Source of the DNA: Myxococcales bacterium | GTDB lineage: Bacteria > Myxococcota_A > UBA796 > GCA-2862545 | Reading direction: 5' to 3' | Length of the DNA: 64,000 bases | NCBI GenBank assembly: GCA_019634415.1 | Contig: JAHQVJ010000221.1 | Span: 1-64,000 of the forward strand | Part shown: positions 1 through 12,819 of the stretch, in pieces | How the letters are laid out: every line of letters begins with the position of its first letter | How positions within the stretch are numbered: position 1 is the stretch's first letter | Program-made: the position numbers and the translations under genes | Notes under the pieces: model-generated | What the model was told of the DNA's origin: nothing | The model's input: the letters and a program-made list of their open reading frames with translations, nothing else | Database searches by the model: none

Positions 1-755
<755 letters not shown>

Positions 756-776
756 GGAGGGGTCCCCTCGGTCCGT

Positions 777-792
777 GACTGACACGTCAGTC
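777..792. promoter_or_regulatory. 16-bp palindrome, possible operator
   Basis: GACTGAC-AC-GTCAGTC is a perfect 7+7 inverted repeat with a 2-base spacer, 21 bases upstream of the activase start. It lies in the divergent gap between that gene and the Bor-like lipoprotein. Its size and symmetry resemble operators of dimeric repressors such as the TetR family. No regulator gene is adjacent in the window, so the binding protein is unknown. Confidence 0.4.
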
Positions 793-926
793 TACCCGTA
801 AACCGCGGTGTGTGGGACACCCCGGGTGCCGATCGTGCGACATGTGACGTGCACGAATGCGAGTCCCACCTCTCTTTGACCGGCACCCATGGTAGGTTCC
901 GCGGACTCCAACCTAGGGGGTTCCCA

Positions 927-1214
927 ATGGTGCGTTCGATGTTGCTAGTTTCAATCCTGGCAATGGCTGGCTGCTACAAAACCAACCTCGCCAATTTCTC
1001 CAACGAGGGCTCCCCTGGCAACACCGTGGTGGTGTGGTCGCACTCCCTGCTCTACGGCCTGATTCCACTGAGCGAAGTGGACGTGAACTCCAAGTGCGGC
1101 GACAACGGCGCCTGGGCCGTCTCCACCCGCCAGAATCTCTGGAACCTCCTGCTGACGGGCATCACCTCGGGCATCTACTCGCCCACCGTCGCCAAGATCA
1201 CCTGCAAGCAGTGA
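927..1214 (+). CDS. Bor-family lipoprotein
   Basis: A 95-residue protein with a short signal peptide and lipobox (AMAGC, Cys about residue 15), so probably membrane-anchored in the cell envelope. The body matches the lambda Bor family in order and spacing: a central CGxxxxxV..T..N segment, then NLLLTGITSGIYSPTVAKITC close to Bor's NGLLGFITLGIYTPLEARVYC. Lambda Bor is an outer-membrane lipoprotein linked to serum resistance, but Bor-like proteins are also found on bacterial chromosomes and their general role is unclear. ATG 927 is chosen because AGGGGG sits 6 bases upstream and it gives a clean lipoprotein signal; the open frame extends 39 codons further upstream without a signal. The next gene overlaps its stop codon. 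Confidence 0.8.
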   Translation: MVRSMLLVSILAMAGCYKTNLANFSNEGSPGNTVVVWSHSLLYGLIPLSEVDVNSKCGDNGAWAVSTRQNLWNLLLTGITSGIYSPTVAKITCKQ

Positions 1215-1543
1215 GCCGCGCCTCTCGGGTCCTCCCCTGGGTGGGCGGTGCGGTGCTGGGCTCGATGCTCTGCGCGGGCCTGCTGTCGCCGTTGATCGTT
1301 CCGGCCAACTGGACGGAGCGCAACGTGCCCCCCCACCTGAGGGCGGATCGCTGGGAGCTGTCGGACGAAGGCATGCGCGCCCGCTCGGTCACCGAGGCCG
1401 AGTGTGGCGCCCTGCCCCACGAGGTGTGGCTGGACTTCCCCGACCACGCCGACGAGCCATCCCTGGAGAGAGGGGCCGAAGCGTTGACGGACTGCTTCGC
1501 GAGCAAGGTGGCACCGCGCTTCGCGCGAGACCGCTTCGAATAG
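1211..1543 (+). CDS. small membrane-anchored hypothetical protein
   Basis: A 110-residue protein starting at GTG 1211, which overlaps the stop of the Bor-like gene (GTGA), so the two are probably translated together. Residues about 8-28 (VLPWVGGAVLGSMLCAGLL) form one hydrophobic segment, a signal anchor or uncleaved signal peptide. The rest is acidic and soluble, with two cysteines (in EAECGALP and LTDCFAS). I do not recognise a family. Its tight coupling to the Bor-like lipoprotein suggests an envelope role, but that is inference only. Confidence 0.6.
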   Translation: MSRASRVLPWVGGAVLGSMLCAGLLSPLIVPANWTERNVPPHLRADRWELSDEGMRARSVTEAECGALPHEVWLDFPDHADEPSLERGAEALTDCFASKVAPRFARDRFE

Positions 1544-1550
1544 TCGGCCG

Positions 1551-1928
1551 TCACACTCGATTGACGAAGTCTCCTCCCACCAAACATGCCGCGTAGCCCA
1601 GCACGCGAGCCCCTTCGGCCAGAGACGAGGGGATCGGCTGCCAGCCCCGCGCCACTCGGTCGTCCAGCAGCTCCCGCGACGTCGGGTAGTGATCCCACAC
1701 GGCGACCGCCGTGATGCCACCGTTTCAGGTGGTGTCGAAGACCAGCACCAGCTCGTCGGGCAGGGGCACCACCACGTCGTGGGTGAACTCGTCCATCGGG
1801 ATGACCTCGGCCAGCTCCAGGCCCTCCGCGAAGGCCCAGCGGACGACGTGCTCCAACGTGGGAAAGTCCGAGACGATCCGTGACAACTCAGCCCGTCGCG
1901 TGTCTGCGATGTGTCCGTTCACCCTCAT
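1551..1928 (-). CDS. small protein with in-frame TGA at codon 68: candidate selenoprotein or nonsense-interrupted gene
   Basis: The frame opens with ATG 1928 behind an excellent ribosome site (AAGGAGGGG, 5 bases away), runs 67 codons, meets TGA at 1725-1727, then continues in the same frame for 57 sense codons to a second TGA at 1551-1553. Both halves look like coding sequence: the part after TGA reads NGGITAVAVWDHYPTSRELL and ends GGDFVNRV. A hairpin with a GGTC loop begins 11 bases after the TGA (1698-1713), which fits a bacterial SECIS element, so selenocysteine at residue 68 of 125 is possible. The plainer alternative is a point mutation (TGG or CGA to TGA) in a decaying gene. I do not recognise the family; no redox partner is adjacent. 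Confidence 0.55.
1698..1713 (-). promoter_or_regulatory. SECIS-like hairpin downstream of in-frame TGA
   Basis: On the minus strand CACGGC-GGTC-GCCGTG forms a perfect 6-bp stem with a GGTC loop. Seventeen bases separate the TGA from the loop. Bacterial SECIS elements are stem-loops just after the UGA with a G at the start of the loop; the E. coli fdhF element has GGUC in its apical loop 18 bases from the UGA as I recall it. The match could be chance in a GC-rich coding region. Confidence 0.4.
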
Positions 1929-2059
1929 CTCCCCTCCTTATCACCAGGACTCGCATCACAGTGCAGGTCGTCCCGTTGGGTCAACGGAGGGACGGAAGCC
2001 CACAGCAGGGTTGTCGGATCGCCGATGGGTGCACACGCATCCGCGCGTCGGAGGTCTGG

Positions 2060-2554
2060 GTGCTGCGTTCGATTCCCCTGGTGACCCTGGTACTGGCCGC
2101 CTGTGCTGGCCCCACCGAGGCTGCACAACCCCGTATGATCGGCGCCATCGAGAGCTTCTTCGGGGAGTGCGAGGGCGCCTGCCAGCACACCCTGGTGATG
2201 GAGGGAGGTGCTGTCGCCATTTTGCGTGCGCAGACCTACGGCGGTGCCGACACGTTGAGCGAGCATCGCGGCACCCTGACGTCCGCTGGCCTTCAGCGGA
2301 TCGCCGCCATCGAGTCGTCGATCCCGACCCTTCGCACCAGCTACGGCTGTCCTGACTGCGCCGACGGAGGCGCCATGCGCCTGAGCCTGAACCGACCGGA
2401 GGGTGCCAGCGTGCACACCTGGGAGTTCGGCCAGCCCCCCGCAGAGCTTGCCCGCGTGGACCGCTTCTTCGACGACGTGTCGCAGGCGTTGCGGGCTTGC
2501 ACCGAGCACGTGGACGTGCGACCGGACCGGAGCTGCTCCCCGATTTCGAGGTAG
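2060..2554 (+). CDS. hypothetical lipoprotein
   Basis: A 164-residue protein starting at GTG 2060 (GGAGG ends 5 bases upstream). It begins with a hydrophobic signal and lipobox (LVLAACAG, Cys about residue 14), so it is probably a lipoprotein. The mature part starts with IGAIESFFGECEGACQHTLV, followed by a predicted beta-rich domain and a C-terminal helix with FFDDVSQALRACTEH. Paired cysteines (ECEGAC and GCPDC) suggest disulfides in the envelope. The layout recalls small DUF6438-type domains (GxCxxxC near the N-terminus), but the resemblance is weak. The methyltransferase gene starts 22 bases downstream, so the two may be co-transcribed. Confidence 0.6.
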   Translation: MLRSIPLVTLVLAACAGPTEAAQPRMIGAIESFFGECEGACQHTLVMEGGAVAILRAQTYGGADTLSEHRGTLTSAGLQRIAAIESSIPTLRTSYGCPDCADGGAMRLSLNRPEGASVHTWEFGQPPAELARVDRFFDDVSQALRACTEHVDVRPDRSCSPISR

Positions 2555-2576
2555 CCTCGTCCCAGGAGGCCCATTC

Positions 2577-3341
2577 GTGAGCTCCCCTCCTTCCGACTTC
2601 GCCGACGTCTTACCCGACGCACGCTCGGCGTGGGCGGGCGATGCACGACCGCGCTACCCGGCGTCGCTGCTGAACCGCTTGGGCAACCTCGTGGAGGGCA
2701 AGACGGTCCTCGAGGTGGCTGCGGGCAGCGGTGATCTCGCTCGGCCCCTCGCCGCCCGCGGCTTCGACGTGGTCGCGCTGGAGGCCTCGGCCAAACGAAT
2801 CGCCCGAGGAAGGCGGCAACCCTTCGGCGGCCGGGTGGACTGGGTCGAGGGCCGACCCGAGTCCACCCAGCTCGGCGGGCCCTTCGACCTGATCCTGGCC
2901 GGCGAGGCGGGCCGCTCCCTGGACTGGGCGCGCGCGCTGCCCAAGCTCGGTCGCGCAGCCAACGGTTGGTTCGCCGTGGCTGGCCGGGGCCTCCGAGTGG
3001 ATGGTGGCCAGGAGGCGCTCGACGACGTGCTGAGGAGCTGGTCGGGGATCTCGCGGAAGGACGCGGTGGACGAGGTGCAGTTCGTCACCAAGCTCCGGCG
3101 ATTTCGCCGGGTGGGCCACTGGAGGGCCCGAAGCCAGACGGTGCTGCAGCCGATGCCGGTGTTCGTTCGTTCGCTGCACAGCCTCGACGGGCTGTCCGTC
3201 GAGGCCCTGGGCGCCGACCGGGTGGAGCCCTTCCGACGTGCCGCAGAGGAGGCCCTCGGCCGACATCACGGCGGCATGGTGCGGCTGATCACATCTCCCT
3301 GGATTGTCTGGGGCCGAATCACGCGGGGTGTGGCACTCTGA
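2577..3341 (+). CDS. class I SAM-dependent methyltransferase
   Basis: A 254-residue protein starting at GTG 2577, seven bases after a full AGGAGG. Residues about 40-55 hold methyltransferase motif I (VLEVAAGSGDLARPLA), followed by an acidic end of strand 2 (VVALEASAKR) and a motif IV-like strand (FDLILAGEA), so it binds S-adenosylmethionine in a Rossmann-like fold. The C-terminal third has no feature that identifies the methyl acceptor. The final segment (MVRLITSPWIVWGRITRG) may contact membrane or lipid, but that is a guess. The sulfatase gene begins 5 bases after its stop, so both probably lie on one transcript with the upstream lipoprotein. Confidence 0.75.
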   Translation: MSSPPSDFADVLPDARSAWAGDARPRYPASLLNRLGNLVEGKTVLEVAAGSGDLARPLAARGFDVVALEASAKRIARGRRQPFGGRVDWVEGRPESTQLGGPFDLILAGEAGRSLDWARALPKLGRAANGWFAVAGRGLRVDGGQEALDDVLRSWSGISRKDAVDEVQFVTKLRRFRRVGHWRARSQTVLQPMPVFVRSLHSLDGLSVEALGADRVEPFRRAAEEALGRHHGGMVRLITSPWIVWGRITRGVAL

Positions 3342-3345
3342 CCCC

Positions 3346-4656
3346 ATGCGCATCCCGACGATGGCCCTCTGGGCGGCAGGCTGTGGTGGTGGTCCCTGGT
3401 GCGAGCTGCCCGACCCCGAGCCCGTAGAGCAGCCCAACCTGCTCCTGGTGGTGATCGACGACGTGGGGCTGGAGCAGCTCGACCGATGGGACTCCCCCGA
3501 CCCGGTGCCCACGCCGACCCTCGACTGCTTGTGCGACGCAGGCCTGCGCTTCGACAACGTCTGGGCCGCGCCGTTCTGCACACCCGCGCGCACGGCGCTG
3601 CTGTCGGGCGTACACCCCCGTCGCGCTGGGATCGGCAGGTTCATCAACGTGGGGCAGTCCCGCTGGGAGATGCCGCTCGAGTGGGTGACGATGGCCGAGG
3701 CCGTAGCCGAGGTGGGCTACAGCACGGCCTTCTACGGGAAGTGGCACGTCGGAGCCTTCATGGCTCCATCGGGCCGGGACCACCCGAACCTCCAGGGCTT
3801 CGAGACCTACTCCGGCGGGCTCGGCAACATCGACCACCTGTCGGAGCTGGGGCCTCGGGGCACCTACTTCGCCTGGGAACATCTCACGAACGGACAGGAG
3901 CGGTGGCGGGAGGGCTACCTCACCACCGCGACGGTGGACGATGCGCTGGCCGGTCTCGACGACCTACCGGAGCCCTGGCTGCTGGTCCTGTCGTTCCACG
4001 GAGCACACTCCCCACTGCATCGCCCCCCCGGACGCCTGCACACCCAGAGCCTGGGGGGATCACCATCGGAGATCTCCCGCTACCGCGCCATGGTGGAGTC
4101 GGTGGACACCGAGCTCTCCCGCTTCCTGGAGGGCATCGAGCCCAGGGTGCTGGGACGAACGCAGATCTGGACGATGTCCGACAACGGCACCCCGAGCCAC
4201 GGCATCTCGGGCGACTTCGACTTCATGGGCGCGAAGGGCACCCTGCACGAGCCCGGGCTACGCATCCCGATGGTGGTCACGGGGGTCGGCGTGGAGGCCC
4301 GCGGCCAGCGGACCGAAGCCCTCACCTCCATCCTCGACGTGTACCCGACGATGCTCGCTCGAGCGGCCGCCCCCGTCGGCTTCAGCGACGGTGTGGCGAT
4401 GACAGAGGTGCTCTCCGATCCCGCGGCCAGCCACCGCGACGTCGTGTACGCCGATCTGACGGATCCGGACGGGTCCCTCAGCTACACGGTGCGCACCCTC
4501 GACCGCAAGCTGCTGCGCACCGTGGCCGACACCGAGCGCGCCTTCGTGGTGGGGCCAGGCCTCACCGAGGAGCTGGTGGACGAGGAGTGGGAGGACCTCT
4601 CCGGCCTCCTCGACGAGCGAATCGAGCGCTTCGCGGACCCACCCCCGCTCCCCTGA
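3346..4656 (+). CDS. type I sulfatase
   Basis: A 436-residue alkaline-phosphatase-superfamily sulfatase. The formylglycine signature CTPARTALLSG has its catalytic Cys at residue 78. Metal ligands are visible in LLLVVIDDVG (D38/D39) and in the C-terminal TMSDNG, and the GKWHVG motif typical of sulfatases follows the active site. It should hydrolyse a sulfate ester; the substrate cannot be read. The Cys needs a formylglycine-generating enzyme, which is not in the window. A very short hydrophobic N-terminus ending AAGC could be a lipobox, which would put the enzyme in the periplasm or outer membrane. ATG 3346 lies just after the methyltransferase stop. A hairpin lies downstream at 4727-4750. Confidence 0.88.
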   Translation: MRIPTMALWAAGCGGGPWCELPDPEPVEQPNLLLVVIDDVGLEQLDRWDSPDPVPTPTLDCLCDAGLRFDNVWAAPFCTPARTALLSGVHPRRAGIGRFINVGQSRWEMPLEWVTMAEAVAEVGYSTAFYGKWHVGAFMAPSGRDHPNLQGFETYSGGLGNIDHLSELGPRGTYFAWEHLTNGQERWREGYLTTATVDDALAGLDDLPEPWLLVLSFHGAHSPLHRPPGRLHTQSLGGSPSEISRYRAMVESVDTELSRFLEGIEPRVLGRTQIWTMSDNGTPSHGISGDFDFMGAKGTLHEPGLRIPMVVTGVGVEARGQRTEALTSILDVYPTMLARAAAPVGFSDGVAMTEVLSDPAASHRDVVYADLTDPDGSLSYTVRTLDRKLLRTVADTERAFVVGPGLTEELVDEEWEDLSGLLDERIERFADPPPLP

Positions 4657-4703
4657 CCCGTCCCCGTGCGCACCGCTTGTCTGTTTCGTGCACGCAAGCT
4701 CGT

Positions 4704-4716
4704 TTGTCGGCGACAA
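4704..4716. promoter_or_regulatory. 13-bp palindrome upstream of the TPR-Clp gene
   Basis: TTGTCG-G-CGACAA is a perfect inverted repeat about 115 bases before the TPR-Clp start. It could be a repressor site or a chance palindrome. Nothing else in this 174-base gap is recognisable apart from the hairpin at 4727-4750. Confidence 0.25.
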
Positions 4717-4726
4717 CGCGATCCAC

Positions 4727-4750
4727 GGCCGGCAAGGCCTCATGCCGGCC
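4727..4750. terminator. hairpin between sulfatase and TPR-Clp gene
   Basis: GGCCGGCA and TGCCGGCC form a perfect 8-bp stem with an 8-base loop, 71 bases after the sulfatase stop. There is no T-run, so intrinsic termination is only possible, not shown. It could also act as a leader structure for the downstream gene. Confidence 0.4.
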
Positions 4751-4830
4751 AATCGAGACCGTGTGGTACCAAAGTGAGGTCGCGAGGTCGGCAACCGGGG
4801 TTACCCTGTGCTCGGAGACGACGAGGGTCG

Positions 4831-9288
<4,458 letters not shown>

Positions 9289-9324
9289 CTGTCCCATCGC
9301 GGTAACTCCCGCTATGAAGAACAC

Positions 9325-11820
9325 ATGCCCGGCGTGGCCATCGGTTCTTGGACGTGGGACACCGACAGCCAGGAGCTTCGGCGCGGAGAGGCCCGGCTCC
9401 AGCTGACGGTCCTCGAGCGTGATCTGCTCGCCTTCTTGGCAGACAACCCAGGTGTCACCGTGAGTCGGGCCGAGCTGCTTCGACACGTGTGGTCCTACTC
9501 TCCCAAGGCGCGGACCCGAGCCGTCGCGAATGCCGTGGCGCGGCTGCGCGCCAAGCTGGGTGACGACGCCTCCAGCCTGGTGACCGTCTACGCCAAGGGC
9601 TACCGCCTGGAGATCCACACCGACACCGATCTGGTGGGCCGCCAGCGAGAGGTCGTCGCCATCCGGGAGGCGCTGCAGATCCATCGCTTTGTGACCCTGT
9701 ACGGACTCGGCGGCGTCGGCAAGACGCGACTCGCCCGCTCCATGCGGCATCGGTCACAGGGCACTCTGTGGGTCGGCGTGGGCTCCATGACCATGCAGCA
9801 AGAGGTGATCTGCGCCGTGGCGGGCGCGCTGGAGGTCGGCGCCGAGGCGGCCACGGCCGAAGGCATCGGAGCCGCACTTCAGGGGCTGGGGCGAGTGCTA
9901 TTGGTGCTCGACGAAGCCGAGCAGGTCGGCGACGGTCTGCTTCAGCTGGTGGATCTCTGGCTCGCGCGGGCGCCCGACATCCAGGTGCTGCTGACGTCTC
10001 GGGTCGTGCACGGCGATGGGCCCTGTGTGCACGTGGCGCCACTCGATGCTGCGTCAGCTGCGGAGCTGTTCCGGCAGCGCGTGGAGCTCGTTCGACCAGG
10101 GCTCACCTTCGACGAGGCACAGCTCGCCTCCACCCTCGCTCCCCTCGAGGGGCTGCCGCTGGCGCTCGAGCTCGCGGCGGCACGAATGCGCGTGCTCGAT
10201 CTCGACGAGCTGCATCGCAGGCTGGATGCGCGCCTCGAGCTCCTGCGGGATCGCACCAAGAGCATGGAGGCCGTGCTCCGAACGACGTGGGACCTCCTCG
10301 ACACGCCGGAGCAGCGGGTGCTCAGCGCCGGGGCCCTGTTTCCCACCGGGTTCACGCTCCAGGAAGTGGAGCACGTGGCGGGCTTCGACGCCGTGGATCC
10401 CCTGGAGGCACTCGCGCGTGCGTCGCTGGTGGTGCGAGACGGGTCCCGGTTCCGGTTGCTCGAGATGGTGCGCCACTTCGCCGAGCAGCGGGCCCCCAAG
10501 GCGTTCCTCACGCCCTTCGTGTCCTGGGCAGTCACTCGAGCCGACGTGCACAACGAGCGGTACTACGCCCATGGCCCGTCGAGCCTGGACGTCTTCCGCG
10601 ACGAGGCCCCCGCCCTGCGCGAGGCGCTGCGACTGGCCCACGTTCCCGCCGAGCGAGCACGCCTCGTGCTCGCCATCGACCTGCACGATCGCGCGTTCGG
10701 CCCTGCCCGCGATCTGTACGAGGACCTGCACGCCCTACCCCTGGACGAGCTGCCGGTGGAGCTCGCGGCCGAGGTGGCGATGGCGCGGGCCTTCGAGAAG
10801 CACCACGGGGAAGGTGACGCCCTCGAGCTGGCGACCGCCGCCCTGGCCTGGGCGCGACGGACGGACTCCCCGGATCGGGTGGCGCGCGCATGGCTCATCC
10901 TCGTGCCGGAGCAGTGGCTGCGGCACGGAGCCGCCGAGGCCCTCGAGGAGGCCCAGCACCTGGTGCAGTACGTGCTGCAGCACACCGTGCGGCCTCGCAC
11001 CAAGGCGCTGTCCCTGCGTGAGCTGGCCCTGTGGCACCTGCAGCTCAACCAGCTCCAACCCGCACGCGAGTGGCTCTTGAAGAGCCTGGCTTGCGTGGAA
11101 GCGGGAGATCTGGGCACCCAGTCCCAGGTGGTCCGAGGCCTCGCCATGCTCTACGAGCGCCTGGGACAGCCAAGCGAGGGGGTGAAGGTGCTGGAGGAGA
11201 CCTACCAGGAGCTCCTCCAGCACGAAGACTGGTCGCGGGCGCCTCGATCGCTGGCCATCAGCTTCGGCGGCACACTGCTCGACGCGGGCCAGGTGGAGCG
11301 GGGCCGCGAGATCCTCGAGAGGGAGGTGGCGCGTGCACGCGCCGCGGGGGACGTACAGCAGGCCCTGCTCGCCGAGCTCGTCCTGGTCGAGACCGAGCCC
11401 GATCCTGACAAGGCCGAGCGGATCACCGTGAGGATCCGGGAACAGGCGCAGCGCGTCGGGCGCACCGATCTCGTGGGGATCGCCGAGTTCAACATCGGAG
11501 CCATGCGCCACGTGCGGGGGGAGCTGCAGGCCGCCGAGACGTGCTACGACCACGCGCTACAGCTCTCCGCTGGGCGCGACGAGCTGGTGCACACCGTGGT
11601 CTCGGCCTGGCGCGCCCTCATCGTGGCAGAGCGTGGGCAGCGGGAGGAGGCAGCTGCGGCGCTGGCCGCCCACGCCTCGGCGGCGGGGCTGGCCGCGAGC
11701 GTGGTGGCGCTGTGTCGGGCAGTGTTGTCGGGGCCAGAGGCTTGGGAGCAGGCGAAGCGACAGACCGCTCCCCATCCGCTGACCGATCGCACCCAGCAGC
11801 TGTGTGAGCGGCTGGCGTGA
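9325..11820 (+). CDS. winged-helix DNA-binding, P-loop STAND ATPase, TPR regulator
   Basis: An 831-residue protein in three parts. Residues about 8-95 match the OmpR/PhoB-type winged helix (LTVLERDLLAFLADNPGVTV, then VANAVARLRAKLGDD and VYAKGYRLE). Next is a STAND/NB-ARC-like ATPase with Walker A GLGGVGKT at 127-134 and a sensor-like region (LPLALELAAARM). The C-terminal half is alpha-helical repeats of the TPR type. The architecture resembles AfsR/SARP and LAL-type regulators: a ligand or protein sensed by the repeats drives nucleotide-dependent oligomerisation and DNA binding. It lies 36 bases after the TPR-Clp gene on the same strand, so it may be co-expressed with it. Target genes are unknown. 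Confidence 0.85.
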   Translation: MPGVAIGSWTWDTDSQELRRGEARLQLTVLERDLLAFLADNPGVTVSRAELLRHVWSYSPKARTRAVANAVARLRAKLGDDASSLVTVYAKGYRLEIHTDTDLVGRQREVVAIREALQIHRFVTLYGLGGVGKTRLARSMRHRSQGTLWVGVGSMTMQQEVICAVAGALEVGAEAATAEGIGAALQGLGRVLLVLDEAEQVGDGLLQLVDLWLARAPDIQVLLTSRVVHGDGPCVHVAPLDAASAAELFRQRVELVRPGLTFDEAQLASTLAPLEGLPLALELAAARMRVLDLDELHRRLDARLELLRDRTKSMEAVLRTTWDLLDTPEQRVLSAGALFPTGFTLQEVEHVAGFDAVDPLEALARASLVVRDGSRFRLLEMVRHFAEQRAPKAFLTPFVSWAVTRADVHNERYYAHGPSSLDVFRDEAPALREALRLAHVPAERARLVLAIDLHDRAFGPARDLYEDLHALPLDELPVELAAEVAMARAFEKHHGEGDALELATAALAWARRTDSPDRVARAWLILVPEQWLRHGAAEALEEAQHLVQYVLQHTVRPRTKALSLRELALWHLQLNQLQPAREWLLKSLACVEAGDLGTQSQVVRGLAMLYERLGQPSEGVKVLEETYQELLQHEDWSRAPRSLAISFGGTLLDAGQVERGREILEREVARARAAGDVQQALLAELVLVETEPDPDKAERITVRIREQAQRVGRTDLVGIAEFNIGAMRHVRGELQAAETCYDHALQLSAGRDELVHTVVSAWRALIVAERGQREEAAAALAAHASAAGLAASVVALCRAVLSGPEAWEQAKRQTAPHPLTDRTQQLCERLA

Positions 11821-11826
11821 GCGATC

Positions 11827-12819
11827 TCAGCCGCTGAAGTAGTCTCCGTCGGCCTGGCTCCAGTCCGGATCCGGATGCAGCACGACGCCCGGCATCGGAT
11901 CGGGCCCCAGCAGCTCCAGCTCACCGCATCGGCTGTCGAAGGCTCGACGACCCACCGCCCATCGAACCTCGGCGAACTTGGTGTTGTAGCAGTACGACGT
12001 GGCGCCATCGGGATGCAGATAGCGAAGGCCCACGAACTGATCGGGACGTGCCTGCAGGCAGAGCTGCGCCGGCACGCGCAGGCCGCGACCGAAGGAGGCT
12101 CGCCAGCCGTGGGCGGTGATGGTGGAAGCCCGCCACAAGTCCCTGGGTCGGTTGCGATAGACGTCGGGGTTCCGGCCCACCACCACCGTGAGCCACGGCG
12201 TGATCATCGGCCCCACCTCGACGCGGGCCGCAATCCCCTCCACCGTGCGGTCTCGCGCACCGTCGCGCCACAGGTTGCAGTTGCCATAGGCATAGGCGTG
12301 GGTGTGTGCCGGCCCCCAGTTGTGGCCCCGCAACCCCACCCAGCCATCCACCTCCCACACGCGGGAGCCCACGGTGATCCGACCGTCGAAGCGCAGGTTG
12401 CTGGCGGGCGTGAGGATCTTGGAGCGAGGGAAGCTCCCCCGGTACATCCAGGCGAAGGGCAGGTGATGCAGGGGGCCGAAGCCCCCCGTCATCCGGAGCG
12501 ACCAGCGCACGTCGGCCAGGGATCCCTCGGCGCTCCCCTCGGTCAGGGAGACGTCCCCCGCCGACAGACACAGCCGCTCGGGATCCAGGCTGGCAGCGGA
12601 CAGCGGCACCTCGCGCTTGGCGACGAGGGGCGGTCGATCCCGTCGGAAGAGCACCGCCCACAGCTCCAGCGCGCCAGGGCCTCCCGCGCGCCGCAGCACG
12701 GTGTGCTTCAGCCACAGGGCGCGCGAGCCGCATGGGCTGTTGGCCTTGAGGTAGTTCGACTCGTACAGCTGGCCGATGGCCGGGTCGGCCCCCAGGATCC
12801 GCTCGTAGGCGTCGATCAC
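11827..12819 (-). CDS. lipocalin-like (CrtC/AttH-type) hypothetical protein
   Basis: About 330 residues. GTG 12819 overlaps the stop of the HTTM gene (GTGA); a second GTG three codons upstream is possible. The sequence is rich in beta-strands with many Trp and His, including a conserved-looking WLKHTV near the N-terminus and GLRGHNWGPAHTHAYAYGN in the middle. Such HNWG/H-x-H patches recall the CrtC/AttH and tocopherol-cyclase-like barrel families that act on hydrophobic molecules, but I cannot place it with confidence. As last gene of a three-gene minus-strand operon with a membrane HTTM protein, it may work on a lipid or a membrane-bound substrate. It ends 6 bases from the convergent regulator gene. 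Confidence 0.6.
   Translation of the reverse strand: MIDAYERILGADPAIGQLYESNYLKANSPCGSRALWLKHTVLRRAGGPGALELWAVLFRRDRPPLVAKREVPLSAASLDPERLCLSAGDVSLTEGSAEGSLADVRWSLRMTGGFGPLHHLPFAWMYRGSFPRSKILTPASNLRFDGRITVGSRVWEVDGWVGLRGHNWGPAHTHAYAYGNCNLWRDGARDRTVEGIAARVEVGPMITPWLTVVVGRNPDVYRNRPRDLWRASTITAHGWRASFGRGLRVPAQLCLQARPDQFVGLRYLHPDGATSYCYNTKFAEVRWAVGRRAFDSRCGELELLGPDPMPGVVLHPDPDWSQADGDYFSG

Noticed and set aside
4657..4830. tRNA or small RNA in the gap before the TPR-Clp gene
   Set aside because: Hairpins are present but no cloverleaf, T-loop or other RNA signature.
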